Shown one piece after another: positions 11,241 to 22,100 of a DNA stretch of 64,000 bases; within the stretch, counting starts at the first letter, position 1, and each line of letters starts with the position of its first letter. The translations under genes were made by a program, and so were the position numbers. The DNA is from Ephydatia muelleri (taxonomy: Eukaryota > Porifera > Demospongiae > Spongillida > Spongillidae): contig JABACO010000113.1 of NCBI GenBank assembly GCA_013339895.1, positions 1 to 64,000 of the forward strand. Reading direction: 5' to 3'. The notes beneath the pieces are model-generated. The model did no database searches and was not told the DNA's origin. It saw nothing but the letters and a program-made list of their open reading frames with translations.

Positions 11241-12154
11241 GTAAGTTTGTGTATAAATTGAAATGAAGGTTATAGAGTTGCAGAACTATCATATTTGTAA
11301 TGATTTAGGAACTTTGTAACTGGTGGAGAGAGAAGAAACTAACCTCCTCCAAGTACTATTTTGAAATACTGGAGAACTGAAAAGTACTCACATAGTTTTG
11401 TACATCTTGTGAGTCAAATCAATAAGGTAGTAAAACGTATCACAATACAGATATAGACTCCTCTGGCTCTCTAAGTTCAAAATCACAGTACTAGTGGAGT
11501 GCATTATTCATTATTTTGTTTTGTTATTAAAAAAGGTTTATGGTTACAGCCTAAAACAAAGCAAAATAATAAATAATGCACTCCAATGACTACTTATAAT
11601 GTATTAGCTTGAAAATGTCTAGATTAGAGCATTGTATAAATTACATATGAATAGCATGGAGAAAATAATGTACATGCAGTATAATGTATAACCACTAAAT
11701 ATGTATGCTTTCTGAATTTGCATCACAGACATATCTAGACTATTTGTGTTACTTCATTTGAGCTATGCACTTTAGTTTTTAAATCTCAGACACCCATTCA
11801 AACCATAATAAACTTATGCACTATTCGATTAATTTTCTATTTCTCGAATCAAACTTTTCTTGCTGCTTTGTTACTCATTCAGCCTAATTTTTTTAATGTA
11901 CATCAATAAAAGGTTTCATAATCAAAAGACATATATGAGTATTTACTATGCTACTAGTTTTTGATATGGAATAGTCAAGCCTTATAAGTTTTCAATGGAT
12001 GTAGAATTCCTGCTATAAAATCTGGATATCACTAATAATAAGCACAGAATCCCATAATAACTGTACAATTTAATACAAAATGGTAGACAATCTGAATGAG
12101 CTATTGATATTACATGTGAAATACTTCTAACATGTACAATTGCACATGCAATAG
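11241..12154 (+). other. Intron 4
   Basis: Donor GTAAGT, acceptor GCAATAG ending at 12154, phase 1. It contains the 91-bp hairpin at 11495-11585. Confidence 0.55.
11495..11585. repeat. Short hairpin (foldback) element in intron 4
   Basis: TGGAGTGCATTATTCATTAT on the left is mirrored by ATAATAAATAATGCACTCCA on the right. The arms are about 32 nt with few mismatches around a loop of about 25 nt. This is the size and form of a very small MITE or solo foldback. In the pre-mRNA it would form a stable stem. Confidence 0.65.
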
Positions 12155-12444
12155 GTTTCGTGAACATGAAGTGTAGTGAGGAAGACATCTACACTATAGC
12201 TGGATATGTCTTCGATTGGAGAGTTGTTGGTCGAAGACTTATTGGTGATCAGAAGGTCAGAGATATTGACAATGATGGAGGGTGTGAAATAGACAAGAGG
12301 GATAAGATGTTGCTTGAATGGAAGAAGGCAAAGTCACATGATGCTACTTATCAAGCATTAGTGAAGGTGTTGAGAGCCGTTGAGAACAATGCAACTGCTG
12401 ATCAGGTTGAAGAGTTGGAGAGGAAATGCAAATTACAGGGGTAA
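12155..12444 (+). CDS. Exon 5: death domain and C-terminus
   Basis: The acceptor AG is at 12153-12154 and the stop codon is at 12442-12444. The frame continues from exon 4 in phase 1. The sequence EEDIYTIAGYVFDWRVVGR, then LIGDQKVRDID, KRDKMLLEWKKAKSHDATYQ and ALVKVLRAV has the death-domain pattern: L-x-x-I/V-A, W-x-x-L/V-G-R, a polar acidic stretch, M-L-x-x-W-K and A-T-Y-x-x-L. Its position at the extreme C-terminus is usual for signalling adaptors that recruit partners through homotypic death-domain contacts. The last residues (EELERKCKLQG) are helical and charged. This supports a cell-death or inflammatory signalling role, by family knowledge. Confidence 0.85.
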
Positions 12445-14220
12445 TTATTGATATATTTCCTACAACACCACAGTCACATTGCAAAGTTGTGCAATGACCT
12501 GTGGATCATTACGTTTTGCGCAATTTATTGGAGTAATTTTCTCATTTGTATGCACAATACACTTAATTCTATAAACGCTGATATTGTTCATTTTGTAATT
12601 ATTATCCATTTTATACCATCATATGAAGGACTGCTCTTTATCAAATACATGATTTAGTTTAATGTCTAATGTCCTGGCGGCATCCCAAGGGTATGTTTGT
12701 ACGCCTAGATGCACAGACATTCTGAATAAGCCCCTTCGTAACTGTGTACCAGAAATGAAATCTGACAGCATGTACACATTTGTCATGCATTTTTAGCTCT
12801 GGGCGTAAATAGGTAAGATCTTGTTCCATTTAAGAAGTTCTAACCAGGTTTCCAAAGTGAGGTCATCTGAGGCATGCCAGGTATATGCTAGACGTGACTG
12901 GGGAGGTTCACATTGCAAACCTGTTAGAAGCTTGTAGAAGGAACTAGACTTTACCTATTTCCAAATGCTGTTGGAGTTCATTTCTGATGCACAGTAACTA
13001 AATGGGAATTTCCATACATCCAGGTGTATACAAAGTGTACTCCTGGGATGACGCCTAGGACATTAAACATTAAGAAATTTAAACTGAATGCTTATACTAC
13101 TACTTTATGCACTAAAAAAAATTGTAACTCTGCTAAAAGGCCATGTAGATGCTACAGAAAAAATTTGGTAGAGATGTAGTTACACACCATAATGATATTT
13201 ATAAGGTCATTTTTGATTTTTATAAAACAGATTTGTTTCACCGACAACTAGAAGGTAGTGCTGGTTTGAGTCATGACAGTGTGCTATACTGGGCTTGCTG
13301 ACATATTTATGTATGTATGGCAACCCTGTACACATGAATCACTTCCTCGCTTAAGCAAGTATCAACCTCAAAAAGAAATTCTTTACTCCTCCTACACACA
13401 GTACTCAGATTTATTATACCATCAGGACAAAATTACATAATCAGTTCATTAACAAGATAAATGGTTCTAATGGTCTGGTATCTATTATTAAGGAATTGTG
13501 TCCTCCACAGTTAAGAAGCAGACAGAAAAATCTAGTGTCCATTGACATTCACATGAGAAATTGAAAGCCTGGTTACTCTTGATCTGGATTTTGCTAGAAT
13601 CAAGCAGTATGTGTATGTGTGAGCTTTCCTGCACCCTCAGCTTCTATTCTGAGCAAATAATGTTTAAATACCAACATATATTTGTAATGCCTTGCTGTGG
13701 TGTACCATTTAGTATTGTTCATTTAGTTGTGTGTGCATATTACAACTGTGATATATGCACATAATGGTGGAAGCAGCTAGGTGAAATAAGAATGATAAAT
13801 TGAATGTTGTATGTATAGCCCTTGGCTGCAATCCCTGCAGCTGCCAAGTTTATTTCCGGTCAAAAGGAATTGATATGCAATCTGCATATTTCAGCATTAA
13901 AAATACATATGGCTTTTAAAAACTAGATTGTTAATAGCCAAGTACAAAAAAGAGCAAACTTTTGTGTCCATTGATATTGCAAATACATAAATTCACGATT
14001 TAGCTAAACAAATACCATAACTTTGTATTCAATGTTTTATTTCCTATACATAGCATTTCTATAGTACTGTAATTGCATGGATACGATGCCATTCTTATCA
14101 TATGCAATTATGTTCGTAAAGAAAAACAACATTACACTTCACATCTTACAGTATGAATTCATCAATTGTGCTACCATAGTATGTTGTTTATGCATCAATT
14201 CTATTCCATTATCATAATAT
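12445..14220. other. AT-rich intergenic DNA
   Basis: 3' flank of the death-domain gene. No further gene, RNA or repeat could be supported. Confidence 0.45.
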
Positions 14221-14620
14221 TCATTTCCATAGAGATAGTACACAAAAGACTATTTTTCATACCAAATTAGTGCATCAATAACTAGCAATTCATGGGTGAC
14301 AGAACATTGTATTTTGTGGGCCGGTGAACTAGGATTTGTTAGAGGTCAGGTATCAAGAATATTTTACCTCGGACTTTTGAAATGTTTGGGTCACCAAACT
14401 CTAAGATGTAATTAGCGCCATTTTGTTCATTGTTATTAAAGCATCATTGGATATGACTTCATTATACGTTGATACATTTATTGCATATATTTATTCATTT
14501 CCATAGAGATAGTACACAAAAGACTATTTTCATACCAAATTAGTGCATCAATAACTAGAAATTCATGGGTGAAAGATTTTGTGGGCCAGTGAACTAAAGG
14601 CAGTGGATTTGTTAGAGGTA
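14221..14620 (+). repeat. Local direct duplication of about 125 bp, 270 bp apart
   Basis: 14221-14345 and 14491-14620 share a long, nearly identical block (TTCATTTCCATAGAGATAGT ... GCATCAATAACTAG ... GGATTTGTTAGAGGT). The second copy has small indels and an 8-base addition. The spacer of about 145 bp is not shared. No coding content. Confidence 0.75.
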
Positions 14621-15106
14621 CTGGGTATTTGGTGAGATAGTTAGGGCACACTGATAGGACCTAAATCAATAGATGCACTTGCTTATAAATTTGATTTGAG
14701 GCAACAAAACATCACAATCTTAAATTGACCTAAAGGAATGAAGCCCCAACACGGAAATCTCATTTATTCATTCCTTTAGGATAAAATAACAACTTACAAT
14801 GGAGATGTGCGCTTTCGAGTTCTGATGTATATCTATGTATAGAAAAGTAGTACAGAACGCGAAACTGTTTATAAATGCATACCAAACCGCAATGATTGTC
14901 AAAACCTTTTTGGCTGCCATTTCTACAAATGGTCAGAAAAGCTGTCCGCGTCTTTGTTTAAGATTAGTGTGCATCTGAGGAAAGATGGTGGGTTACACTT
15001 GTAAGGGCGTTGGAAGTTAGAAGCCGCTATTTGGAAAGATCGTGAGGAGGGATGTTTCTTGTTCTATGTGCGCATAATGAATTTGACTATAGCTGATTGA
15101 GTTCAG

Positions 15107-15190
15107 CTATAGTCTCGTACCCAGACCCAAGTACGTCACAGCTGCGGATGGATTACATCACCACTACGCTAAAACTAGGGTCTGGGAAAG
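15107..15190 (+). mobile_element. MITE family 2, copy 1
   Basis: The unit opens with AGTCTCGTACCCAGACCC, has the core AGCTGCGGATGGATTACATC and closes with AGGGTCTGG, so its ends are short inverted repeats. Further copies are at 24048-24118 (plus, damaged 5' end) and 28141-28232 (minus). A stub of one end is at 23468-23490. Confidence 0.65.
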
Positions 15191-15211
15191 TGACTGCAAA
15201 AAGTCGGTGAC

Positions 15212-15237
15212 AAAAGTTCTGGAATTCCAGAACTTTT
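15212..15237. repeat. Perfect 26-bp palindrome centred on an EcoRI site
   Basis: The palindrome AAAAGTTCTGGAA/TTCCAGAACTTTT is perfect over 26 bases and lies just 5' of the RecQ fragment. It could be a dimer-binding site or a relic of an inverted insertion. Confidence 0.6.
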
Positions 15238-15300
15238 TATTTGACCGCAGCCCGCTGGAATGTTGCTATGTCAACAAGTAGTACATGTAGAGATAACAAA

Positions 15301-16320
15301 ATGGATGATGTTTGTACAGCTGTATGTTTTGCGATGGATCAACTGGGAGTGAGTACGTTGAAGGACAAACAGAAGGAGCTATTCACAACTTTGTTCGAGG
15401 CCATGACTGTTTCGTTATTTTGCCAACGGGGTATGGTTGGGCTCCTCACGAATCGAATGCTATTTGATTCGATTCGACGAATTTCGAATTCAAACATGCC
15501 GCGCTTACTCTATCTCGAACTTACGTACGAATACGAACCTAGTGTCAAGTTCAATTCGAATTCGCACGCGTTTTAATCAAATAATCGAACACGTTATTAA
15601 GAACCGCATTGTTAGGTCTTGACTAACAAAAAGCCTAACCAGTGCCTCTGAGAAACCTTCATCGCAATACGTAGACCTTTGCGCTATAGTACTATCGCGG
15701 ATATATCCTTGGCCTTTGTCCTTTTCATTGAGAGTACATACTGCATGCGTGTTATCCCTATTTTTAGTGAAGTATAGGTCCAGACAAATGATTTCGGGTT
15801 CTGCCGCCATTTTGAAACTTCTTAGTTGTCGGGGTCCATGAAGTATTCGAAATCGACGACAATGTTGAGCCACTGCTAGAACTGCAGGTAATCGCACTCA
15901 CAGAGTCTGCAGACCCTGTTAACTCTGAATCAGTACTTGGTACTTCTTCAACGTCACAATCCTGGTTCCATTGAAAGCACGCCGGTTACTAAAGTTTTCT
16001 ACAAAGGGGTTAACTATTTTATTATTATAAGTCACGCTATTCGACGAACTTTCGAATCAAAATTTGATGCATACCTAACGAATCGAACTTAATTACCGAA
16101 TCGAATTCTAGACTGTTCAAATTCGATTCGGTGAATTTCGATTTCTTCAAAATTTCATTCGATGAGGAGCCCTAGGGTACGGGAAAACTATGCCTTGCTG
16201 CCTCTCGTGTTCGACCATCCTCGAAAGAGAAACACCAGTCCTCAGTCTTGGCCCAGACACAAGAGATTTGTAGTGGTGATATAATTGATTGCAACGTGCA
16301 TTGGGGTGACCTGGAATTTA
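15301..16320 (+). pseudogene. RecQ-type DNA helicase N-terminal fragment, interrupted in Walker A
   Basis: After MDDVCTAVCFAMDQLG and LKDKQKE the reading frame must change by one base to continue as AIHNFVRGHDCFVILPTGYG, the RecQ motif 0/motif I region. At 15429-15436 the sequence enters a 738-bp insertion, and GYGKTMPCC resumes after 16175. Walker A (PTGYGKT) is therefore split between the two sides. Downstream the frame decays and no other helicase motifs are seen. Full-length RecQ helicases contain a whole DEAD/helicase-C core, so this is a truncated relic. Sponge genomes carry many RecQ-like copies linked to transposons, and I cannot tell host-gene origin from that source. Confidence 0.6.
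15437..16174. mobile_element. hAT-like non-autonomous element with 8-bp target duplication
   Basis: The left end TTGGGCTCCTCAC and right end GATGAGGAGCCCTA are inverted repeats. The flanks GGGTATGG (15429-15436) and GGGTACGG (16175-16182) are an 8-bp target duplication with one transition. An 8-bp duplication and a (T/C)AGGG-type terminus are features of the hAT superfamily. Subterminal zones at both ends are packed with TTCGAAT/ATTCGAA words, as hAT transposase-binding regions often are. No transposase ORF is present in the 738 bp. Confidence 0.8.
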
Positions 16321-16927
16321 TTTCATTTAGCAACAGAGCCAAATAAATCAAGCAATGCCAGTATCAAAATTGTACACAATCTATGTCAATTTCCATAAAG
16401 ACACTTTAAATCTCATTCTACATTTCACTATTATATGTGAAAAAATACGCAATTATATTCAATAATCTTACCTGGCTGATTAATAGATGCACTTCTGGAT
16501 ATAAGTAGAAACACAACGTTTTTCATGACCGCTCTGACGCAATATGAAGTGGAGTGTTTCCTTTCTGCAAAGTTATTCAGGTGACTTAGTCAATTATTCC
16601 ACGTGCTCTTAAAAAAGTAGTTAGCAAATATACAGGCTGAATGATTCCATTTAAGAATATGACAGTACAAGTATCAATCCTGTTAAGGGTAGTGCACAAA
16701 CAATGTATATGATCATTGACATCATTTTGTATTATTGTATGGTACAACATACCACAACTTGATATCAATGGTAAAGATTGAGAGAATTTGAGTTCAACAT
16801 TGAATGCATAGTGCACATTTGATTTTTACACCAAATATAAGATTTAATGACCAACTGATACATCTTCTGACGGAATTTGGTCCCATCATGATTTCATTAA
16901 TTAAAAACTTGTCCACCTCACAACGTC
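16321..16927. other. AT-rich intergenic DNA
   Basis: Nothing recognised. Confidence 0.4.
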
Positions 16928-17144
16928 ATGTTTGTCATGAGGGATTGTTAGTACACTACATTTGCCATAATTTTCATTGTGGTCGCCGTATTTTTCTTAT
17001 TTAAGATGGCGCTTCCTTAGGAGTGTTCTCAATGAATGGTTATACCATACATTGAGGACAATCCTAGGGAAGCGACATCATAAATACGAAAAATACTGCG
17101 ACCCCACTAAAAATGTAGTGTACTATCAATCCCTCATGACAAAT
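16928..17144. mobile_element. Long-palindrome MITE, family 3
   Basis: The left arm TTTGTCATGAGGGATTG ... GTACACTACATTT ... CGCTTCCTTAGGA is mirrored by TCCTAGGGAAGCG ... AAATGTAGTGTAC ... CAATCCCTCATGACAAA. The arms are about 100 nt each with a loop of a few bases, so the whole element can fold as a hairpin. No coding capacity. Only one copy is in the window. Confidence 0.75.
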
Positions 17145-17404
17145 GCTGAGAATTCTCTGGCGTGCTTGGTATTGAAATATGTCTATGGGAAGATATACGG
17201 GAATATTCGATGATTCGCAAACCGCGAATTGATTTCTTATTAACGCTCTATTATTAATCAGCACAATTGTAGACAGATGATATTATATTGATTTGCTTAT
17301 AGTATGGTCCGTGTGTATTCATTGTATTTAATTGTAGTAATGTTATCTAAACAATAAATGAACTATCCATGTTCCTCCTGACTTCAATATCAATGCCATA
17401 TTTC

Positions 17405-19505
17405 GGTCATTTCCAAAAGCAACAGCTTGTCGCCTACGGGTTCAGCATCTAATCGATGCATTGGATGCCACTCTACCAGGTTGTTAACCTGCTGATCACA
17501 GGTGAAGTTCCTGCTGCTCTTGCCCCTTACCTAGCTGGTGGGAACCTAACTGCACTAATGAAGCTCAAGGAGCTTGGATGGGATGTCCGGCCAATTGCTG
17601 TGGGTGAAGTCCTCAGACGTCTGGCAGGAAAATGTGCTTGTGCACTAACTAAAGAGAAAGCTACTGACTTTTTTGCTCATTTTCAATTTGGTGTAGCTTG
17701 CCCTGGAGGAACAGAGAAGATCATACACAGGCTCAGGCAAACAGTTGAAGACCATTGGCATGATTCTGATTTTGCAATTCTCAAGATTGACATGCAAAAA
17801 TGCATTTAATTTAGTGTCACGAGATACTGTCCTAAAGCAATGTGCTATCCACTTCCCTGAGCTCCTCCCATGGGTCTCCTGGTGCTACTCCCAACACCAA
17901 TATCTCTGGCATCCAATGGGTAAGCTCATATCAGCATCCTTGGGCCCACTGTTGTTTGCACTTGTCCTTAACGACACTGTCACCAAGATAGCTCTAGATC
18001 CATTATGCACATCTTTACAGTCAAACTTTTGGTATCTGGATGACGGAGTACTGTCAGGACCAAGGTCAGCACTGTCAAGGGCAATGGACATCATATAGGG
18101 CGACAGCACCTCAAATGGTCTACTCATGAACTTCAAAAAGTGCCAATTACTTAGCAAGCAGGAACTCTCAATGTTCCATCCTGAGATTTTGTGTTGCTCA
18201 ACATCAGATTTTGAGATTCTTGGTGCTCCCATTGGCAGCCATGATTTCTGCACTGCCTTTATTGAAAGGAAGCAGAAGGAAGACAACCAATTACTATCCC
18301 TTCTGCCTAAGCTATGTGACCCCCAGTCTGCAATTGCTCTCCTCAGGGTAAGTGCTTCATTCTGCAGGCTGGCACATCTAGCTCGTTCAATCCCACCAAC
18401 CACTGCATCACTGGAAGCTTTTGCCAAGTTAGATGATGATGTGCTGCTTAAAGTGCACAGTGGAGATTGAGCTAACCCCACGGGCCTGTAATCAAGCCAA
18501 ACTGGGTCTCAAGTATGGAGGGCTAGGATTGCGCTCCCTGGCCATGCATGCGCAAGCAGCCTACATTGCTTCCTTGTCTACGTCATTAACACCAATCCAA
18601 CCATCAGAACTGACTATGCAGCGCCTCTGTGATGCCATCATGGTGTTCAATGGGAAGGTAGCATGCTGTGAGCACCTCTCGGTAGAAGATGTACTAGCTA
18701 CTTCTCAGCATCAGCACAAGCTATCCTCAGCCATCGAGAAAGCTGGCTTCCTTTCTTTGCTTGATGGAGCATCCACAGTAGACAAGGCCAGACTACTAGC
18801 CATCTCTGCTCCCCAAGCACATGCATGGCTGAGGGCACAGCCATGTCCAAAATTGGGGTTAGACCTACTGCCCAATGAAGTCCAAGCCTTAGTGAAATGG
18901 TGGCTCGGGCTTCCAGTTTTCACTGATGCAGATGCCTGCCCACATTGCTCCCAAACCCTGGTGATGTAGTCACAAGGCACAACCGCCTTCGTGACAGCTT
19001 TGCAGATTTCTGCCGTAGGGCTTGTCTTGCCCCTGAACTTGAAAGAGGTTGTGGGCTCACCTCAACAAAGAACAGAACACGTCCGGCTGATGTGTTGGTG
19101 CCTAACTGGTCACTCTCACGTTCAGCAGCATTTGACCTGAAGGTCAGCATTTGACCTGAAGGTCATCAATCCGCTTAACTCAAACTTTTATTGGGAGCGA
19201 GCATGACCTCAGGTTATACTGCTGAGCTGGGAGAGAAGGACAAACACTCCAAAAATGACATTCCCTGTACAGAAAGAGGTTGGGTCTGTGTCCCATTGGT
19301 CGTGGAGGTATTTGGTGGTTGGGGAAATGAGACACAAGAAGCCCTCTCAAAGGTTGCCAAAAAGCAAGCCATTAGAACAAGTCTTTTCTGGCCTGAGGTG
19401 TTAGCCTCCATGTACTGCCGCCTGGGCATTACACTGATGCGCCAGAATGGTAGGGCTTTACTTGGAAGAAGATCCACAAGTGAAGTCGATAATTGTTTAG
19501 TGTAG
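17405..19505 (+). pseudogene. Non-LTR retrotransposon (RT plus restriction-like endonuclease), decayed
   Basis: Several plus-strand segments in different frames read as one degraded protein. SFPKATAC and a V-V-N-L-L region come first. Then RPIAVGEVLRRL (RT motif 1-2 region), an aligned segment ending NAFNLVSRD after a frame change near 17800, and SASLGPLLFALV, where the usual QQGDP is deleted. YLDDG, the catalytic RT box, is at about 18033-18047. Beyond it lie FEILGAPIGS, then a C-terminal CPHCSQTL and, one frame over, TRHNRLRDSFADFCRRAC and TRPADVL ... AAFDLKV. The Cys-His knuckle and the later D-x-K-type strand fit a restriction-like endonuclease, as in R2/CRE-type elements. At least five frame changes or stops show that it is dead. 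Homologous RT fragments lie at 31307-31700 and 42895-43160. Confidence 0.65.
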
Positions 19506-20540
19506 CTCAGTATTTAGCTTTATATAAAGTGTATATCTGAGTAGTTAAAATATCATGTATGCTTCATGTATTATTCAATAATAAACATAAAAGTTGTGTA
19601 TTCCCTGTAATGTTAATAATGATACTATTACAACAATGTAATTAACTATTAAATAAAAATTATAAATCATGTATATGTGTGTTTATTGAATTATTTTAAT
19701 ATTATAAAACTATTATTATTAGGGATAATATACTGCATTACACATACAAAAGGACTAAAAGCTATTCAGAATGATTCATTTCTATACATCCCAGTGACAC
19801 CCATTTCCTCACCAAGCAGAACAGTACACCCACACACACACACTCACTCACACATACACACACACACACTCACACACACACTCGAACCATACCTTCCATC
19901 AGCATCTAGCATGACCACCACTTTCAGATTCTCTCACCTGTGTAGAACGACACTCTCTTTTTATCACACACATTTTTGCACTGCTATGGTATCATCACCC
20001 ACCACTTTCTCCTATGGACATAGAAAGAAGATCACCACTGGTGCACTGTACGACCACTGGTCACAAATAGTGGTAGTCTACACTATTTTAGACTGTGTGT
20101 AGTATTAGACCCTACATAATACCTACACCCAACACCACCTACAATTCTAGCACTAGTATGCACCCAACACTCATATTATCCTCCAACAACCAGCACACCA
20201 CCTCCAACACCCCAGCTAGGTATGTATGCAGGTAGAAATTGGATGCGTGCGCTATAATAAGAACTTCAAAATGAGTTAACTGCTGTCATCGTTTTTCAAA
20301 CACTAGCTGGGAAACAAGGACATTTTTATTGCAAGAAACACAATTAAAAAAAACCCTTACTTTGTACTCCGACTGACGAAACAGCGTCGCTGCCAAAGTA
20401 GTGCTGGTTTCACCACATTGCGTACCATATTTTATAAACAAGCGTGACCGATACTAAACCAGCAATCGCGACCAAACGATAGCATGAAAATATGCCAGGG
20501 AGTGTACACAAATGATTAAATGTTAATTGCAGACACTTTA
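19506..20540. other. AT-rich then CA-rich DNA with microsatellite
   Basis: A CA/CT microsatellite occupies about 19829-19886 (CACACACACTCACTCACACA pattern), followed by C/A-rich DNA (CCAACACCACCT) to about 20220. No gene supported. Confidence 0.55.
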
Positions 20541-20544
20541 TTCC

Positions 20545-20940
20545 TCCCAAGCAAAAAAATCTAGCATGATCATGCTATGGATCTATGCAAGATTCATGCA
20601 AGAAACCTGCGTTAAATCATGCACGTGCGTGCATGATTTTCGGACGTTTTCATGCATGAATCTTACGAAAGAATCTTGTGTGAGTCATGCATGGTTCTTA
20701 CAAATGGTTGTGCGTAATCATGCATGATCTTGTGTGAATCATGCTTGGCTCTTACAAACGGTCGTGAGTGACCTTGCAGGAATCTTACGTGATTCTTACT
20801 AAAAATTCGTGCATGAATATGCATGTACGTGCATGAAACTTTAATGACCTTGCCAGTTTCATTCAATTTCATTATCATAAATTGGGTTATCCCAAGGAAA
20901 AAAATCTTGCATGTTTCATGCAAGATCTTGCATGATATGC
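20545..20940. repeat. Degenerate short-palindrome repeat block
   Basis: The words GCATGA, ATCATGCA, AATCTTAC, TCTTGTGTGA and TCTTACAAA recur every 20-40 bases in both orientations. CCCAAGCAAAAAAATCT near the left and CCCAAGGAAAAAAATCT near the right border the block in direct orientation. The density of self-complementary CATG-centred words is unlike adjacent DNA. It may be a satellite or the body of an old element. No coding. Confidence 0.55.
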
Positions 20941-20941
20941 A

Positions 20942-21140
20942 TGACTGGAAAATTGAAATAGGCCTATATTTAGCCCATTACTCAGGCATGTACTGTTACA
21001 ACGTTAGTGTGCTAAATATAGGCCTATTTCAATTTTCCAGTCAAATTTCTGTCACTCTTGTTTCTGTGCTTTTTACACCACCATTGGTCAATCCTATATA
21101 CCAACAACTTTCTCGTTAGAGAATGTTTTTATTTACTTGT
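20942..21140. mobile_element. MITE family 1, copy 2 (left arm truncated)
   Basis: The inner left arm CTGGAAAATTGAAATAGGCC is present, followed by a loop. The complete right arm ends in TTTTTATTTACTTGT and is nearly identical to the right arm at 37500-37630. The outer part of the left arm is missing, its place being taken by the repeat block ending at 20940. Confidence 0.75.
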
Positions 21141-21220
21141 TTCATAAGTTTTTTCCTCTGGCGTCTTTATAAGTGGTCACAAATTAATTTTAATTTTTGA
21201 AGGGAGGGAGGTTAAAAAAT

Positions 21221-21720
21221 TTAATAATAGAAATGATATGTATATGAGTTCTGTACGGTTTCGCCTTGTCCTCTTTGTCTCCCCCAGCCTCTTCTATGGC
21301 CGCGGCGCCTGGTTCTGGCCATGGGAGCCATGCGGGTGGTGGTGGCAGGGCCAGGGTGGCAGCAGGCAAAGTGGTGGTGGGGGCACTGGTGCCAATACTG
21401 GTGCCGGTGGTGGGGCTGGTGCAGGTAGCGGCGGTGCTCCTGCTTCTGCTGCTGGAGGTGGGGGCAACTCTGCTGTTGGCGGTGGGGGCAGCTCTGGGGG
21501 CAGCTCTGCTCGGCAGGGGCAGTGCTGCAGCTGCTGCTGGCGGCGGACAGTAGGGGGGCAGCAATGTATCTAGCAGCGTTGGCTGCGTAAAGGGAAGAGG
21601 AGTTGGAGGATGTACTTTGTCCTCCGACTAATGCATCTGCACCAATCTTACTTACTGCTGCACGGGCAGATCTTGTAACAACCTTTTGAGCTAGCAATGG
21701 ATGAGACTTACAAAAGGCAT
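21221..21720 (-). other. GC-rich low-complexity stretch, possible exon
   Basis: Unlike all neighbouring DNA this stretch is strongly GC-rich, with GGTGGTGG/GGCGGTGG words on the plus strand. The minus strand is open for about 158 codons. It starts MLAQKVVTRSARAAVSKIGA and becomes Gln/Pro/His/Cys-rich (SCPHLQQQKQEH). Plus-strand frames give Gly-rich low complexity. It lies downstream of the minus-strand repeat protein at 22101-22782 and could be another exon of it. No family was recognised, and composition alone could create these ORFs. Confidence 0.25.
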
Positions 21721-22100
21721 CATTAACAGCTCACTATCCCTAAGAATAGCTTTTTCAAGACCACCATTATACTCCATTAGTGCATGAGATTTGGGTTCAT
21801 ACAAGGAGTAGCTATATGGGAGAAGGATATGGTTTCAGTGCTCATACCGTAGTACATCAAATAAGGAAGCCTTTTTGTACATCAGATTAAGGATGACACC
21901 CCCAATATTCAATAGACAGGTCACAAAGGAGAAAGGACTACATGTACTATACACAACAGTTGGGTCACCATGCATGCTGTACATGTGAAGTGAATGGTTT
22001 TGTGCAGATCCCTTCCTTACATGCGTGCTGTACACATGTTGCATGCACATCTTCCTATAGCTTTTTAATGCTAGTGCAATACAACATGCCATGACATACC

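Larger units (their letters stand above)
3407..12444 (+). other. Gene: ubiquitin-like x4 / GTPase-COR / death domain, five exons
   Basis: Gene-level record joining the five exons listed separately: 3407-4315, 5256-5654, 8248-9747, 11166-11240 and 12155-12444. Every junction has GT-AG borders and every intron is phase 1, so the reading frame is kept across all four introns (G|AT, G|GT, G|CT, A|GT). The predicted protein has four degenerate ubiquitin folds, a short linker, a Ras/Roco-like GTPase with P-loop, DSGGQPEF and THKD motifs, a COR-like winged-helix segment, and a death domain at the extreme C-terminus. This order fits a cytoplasmic innate-immune or cell-death signalling switch, as in sponge GTPase-COR-death proteins. 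One frameshift in the third ubiquitin repeat is the only break. Joining exon 1 to the rest is inferred from phase and spacing, not from transcript data. Confidence 0.7.

Noticed and set aside
15301-16320. A functional RecQ helicase gene
   Set aside because: Only the N-terminus is present, with a frameshift and a 738-bp insertion in Walker A.
19677-20102. 141-codon ORF with a His-Thr tract
   Set aside because: The tract is the CA/CT microsatellite translated; the flanks are AT-rich with no recognisable domain.
21238-21573. Glycine-rich protein on the plus strand
   Set aside because: Several frames on both strands are open here because of GC-rich low complexity; no start context, homology or partner exon supports this one.
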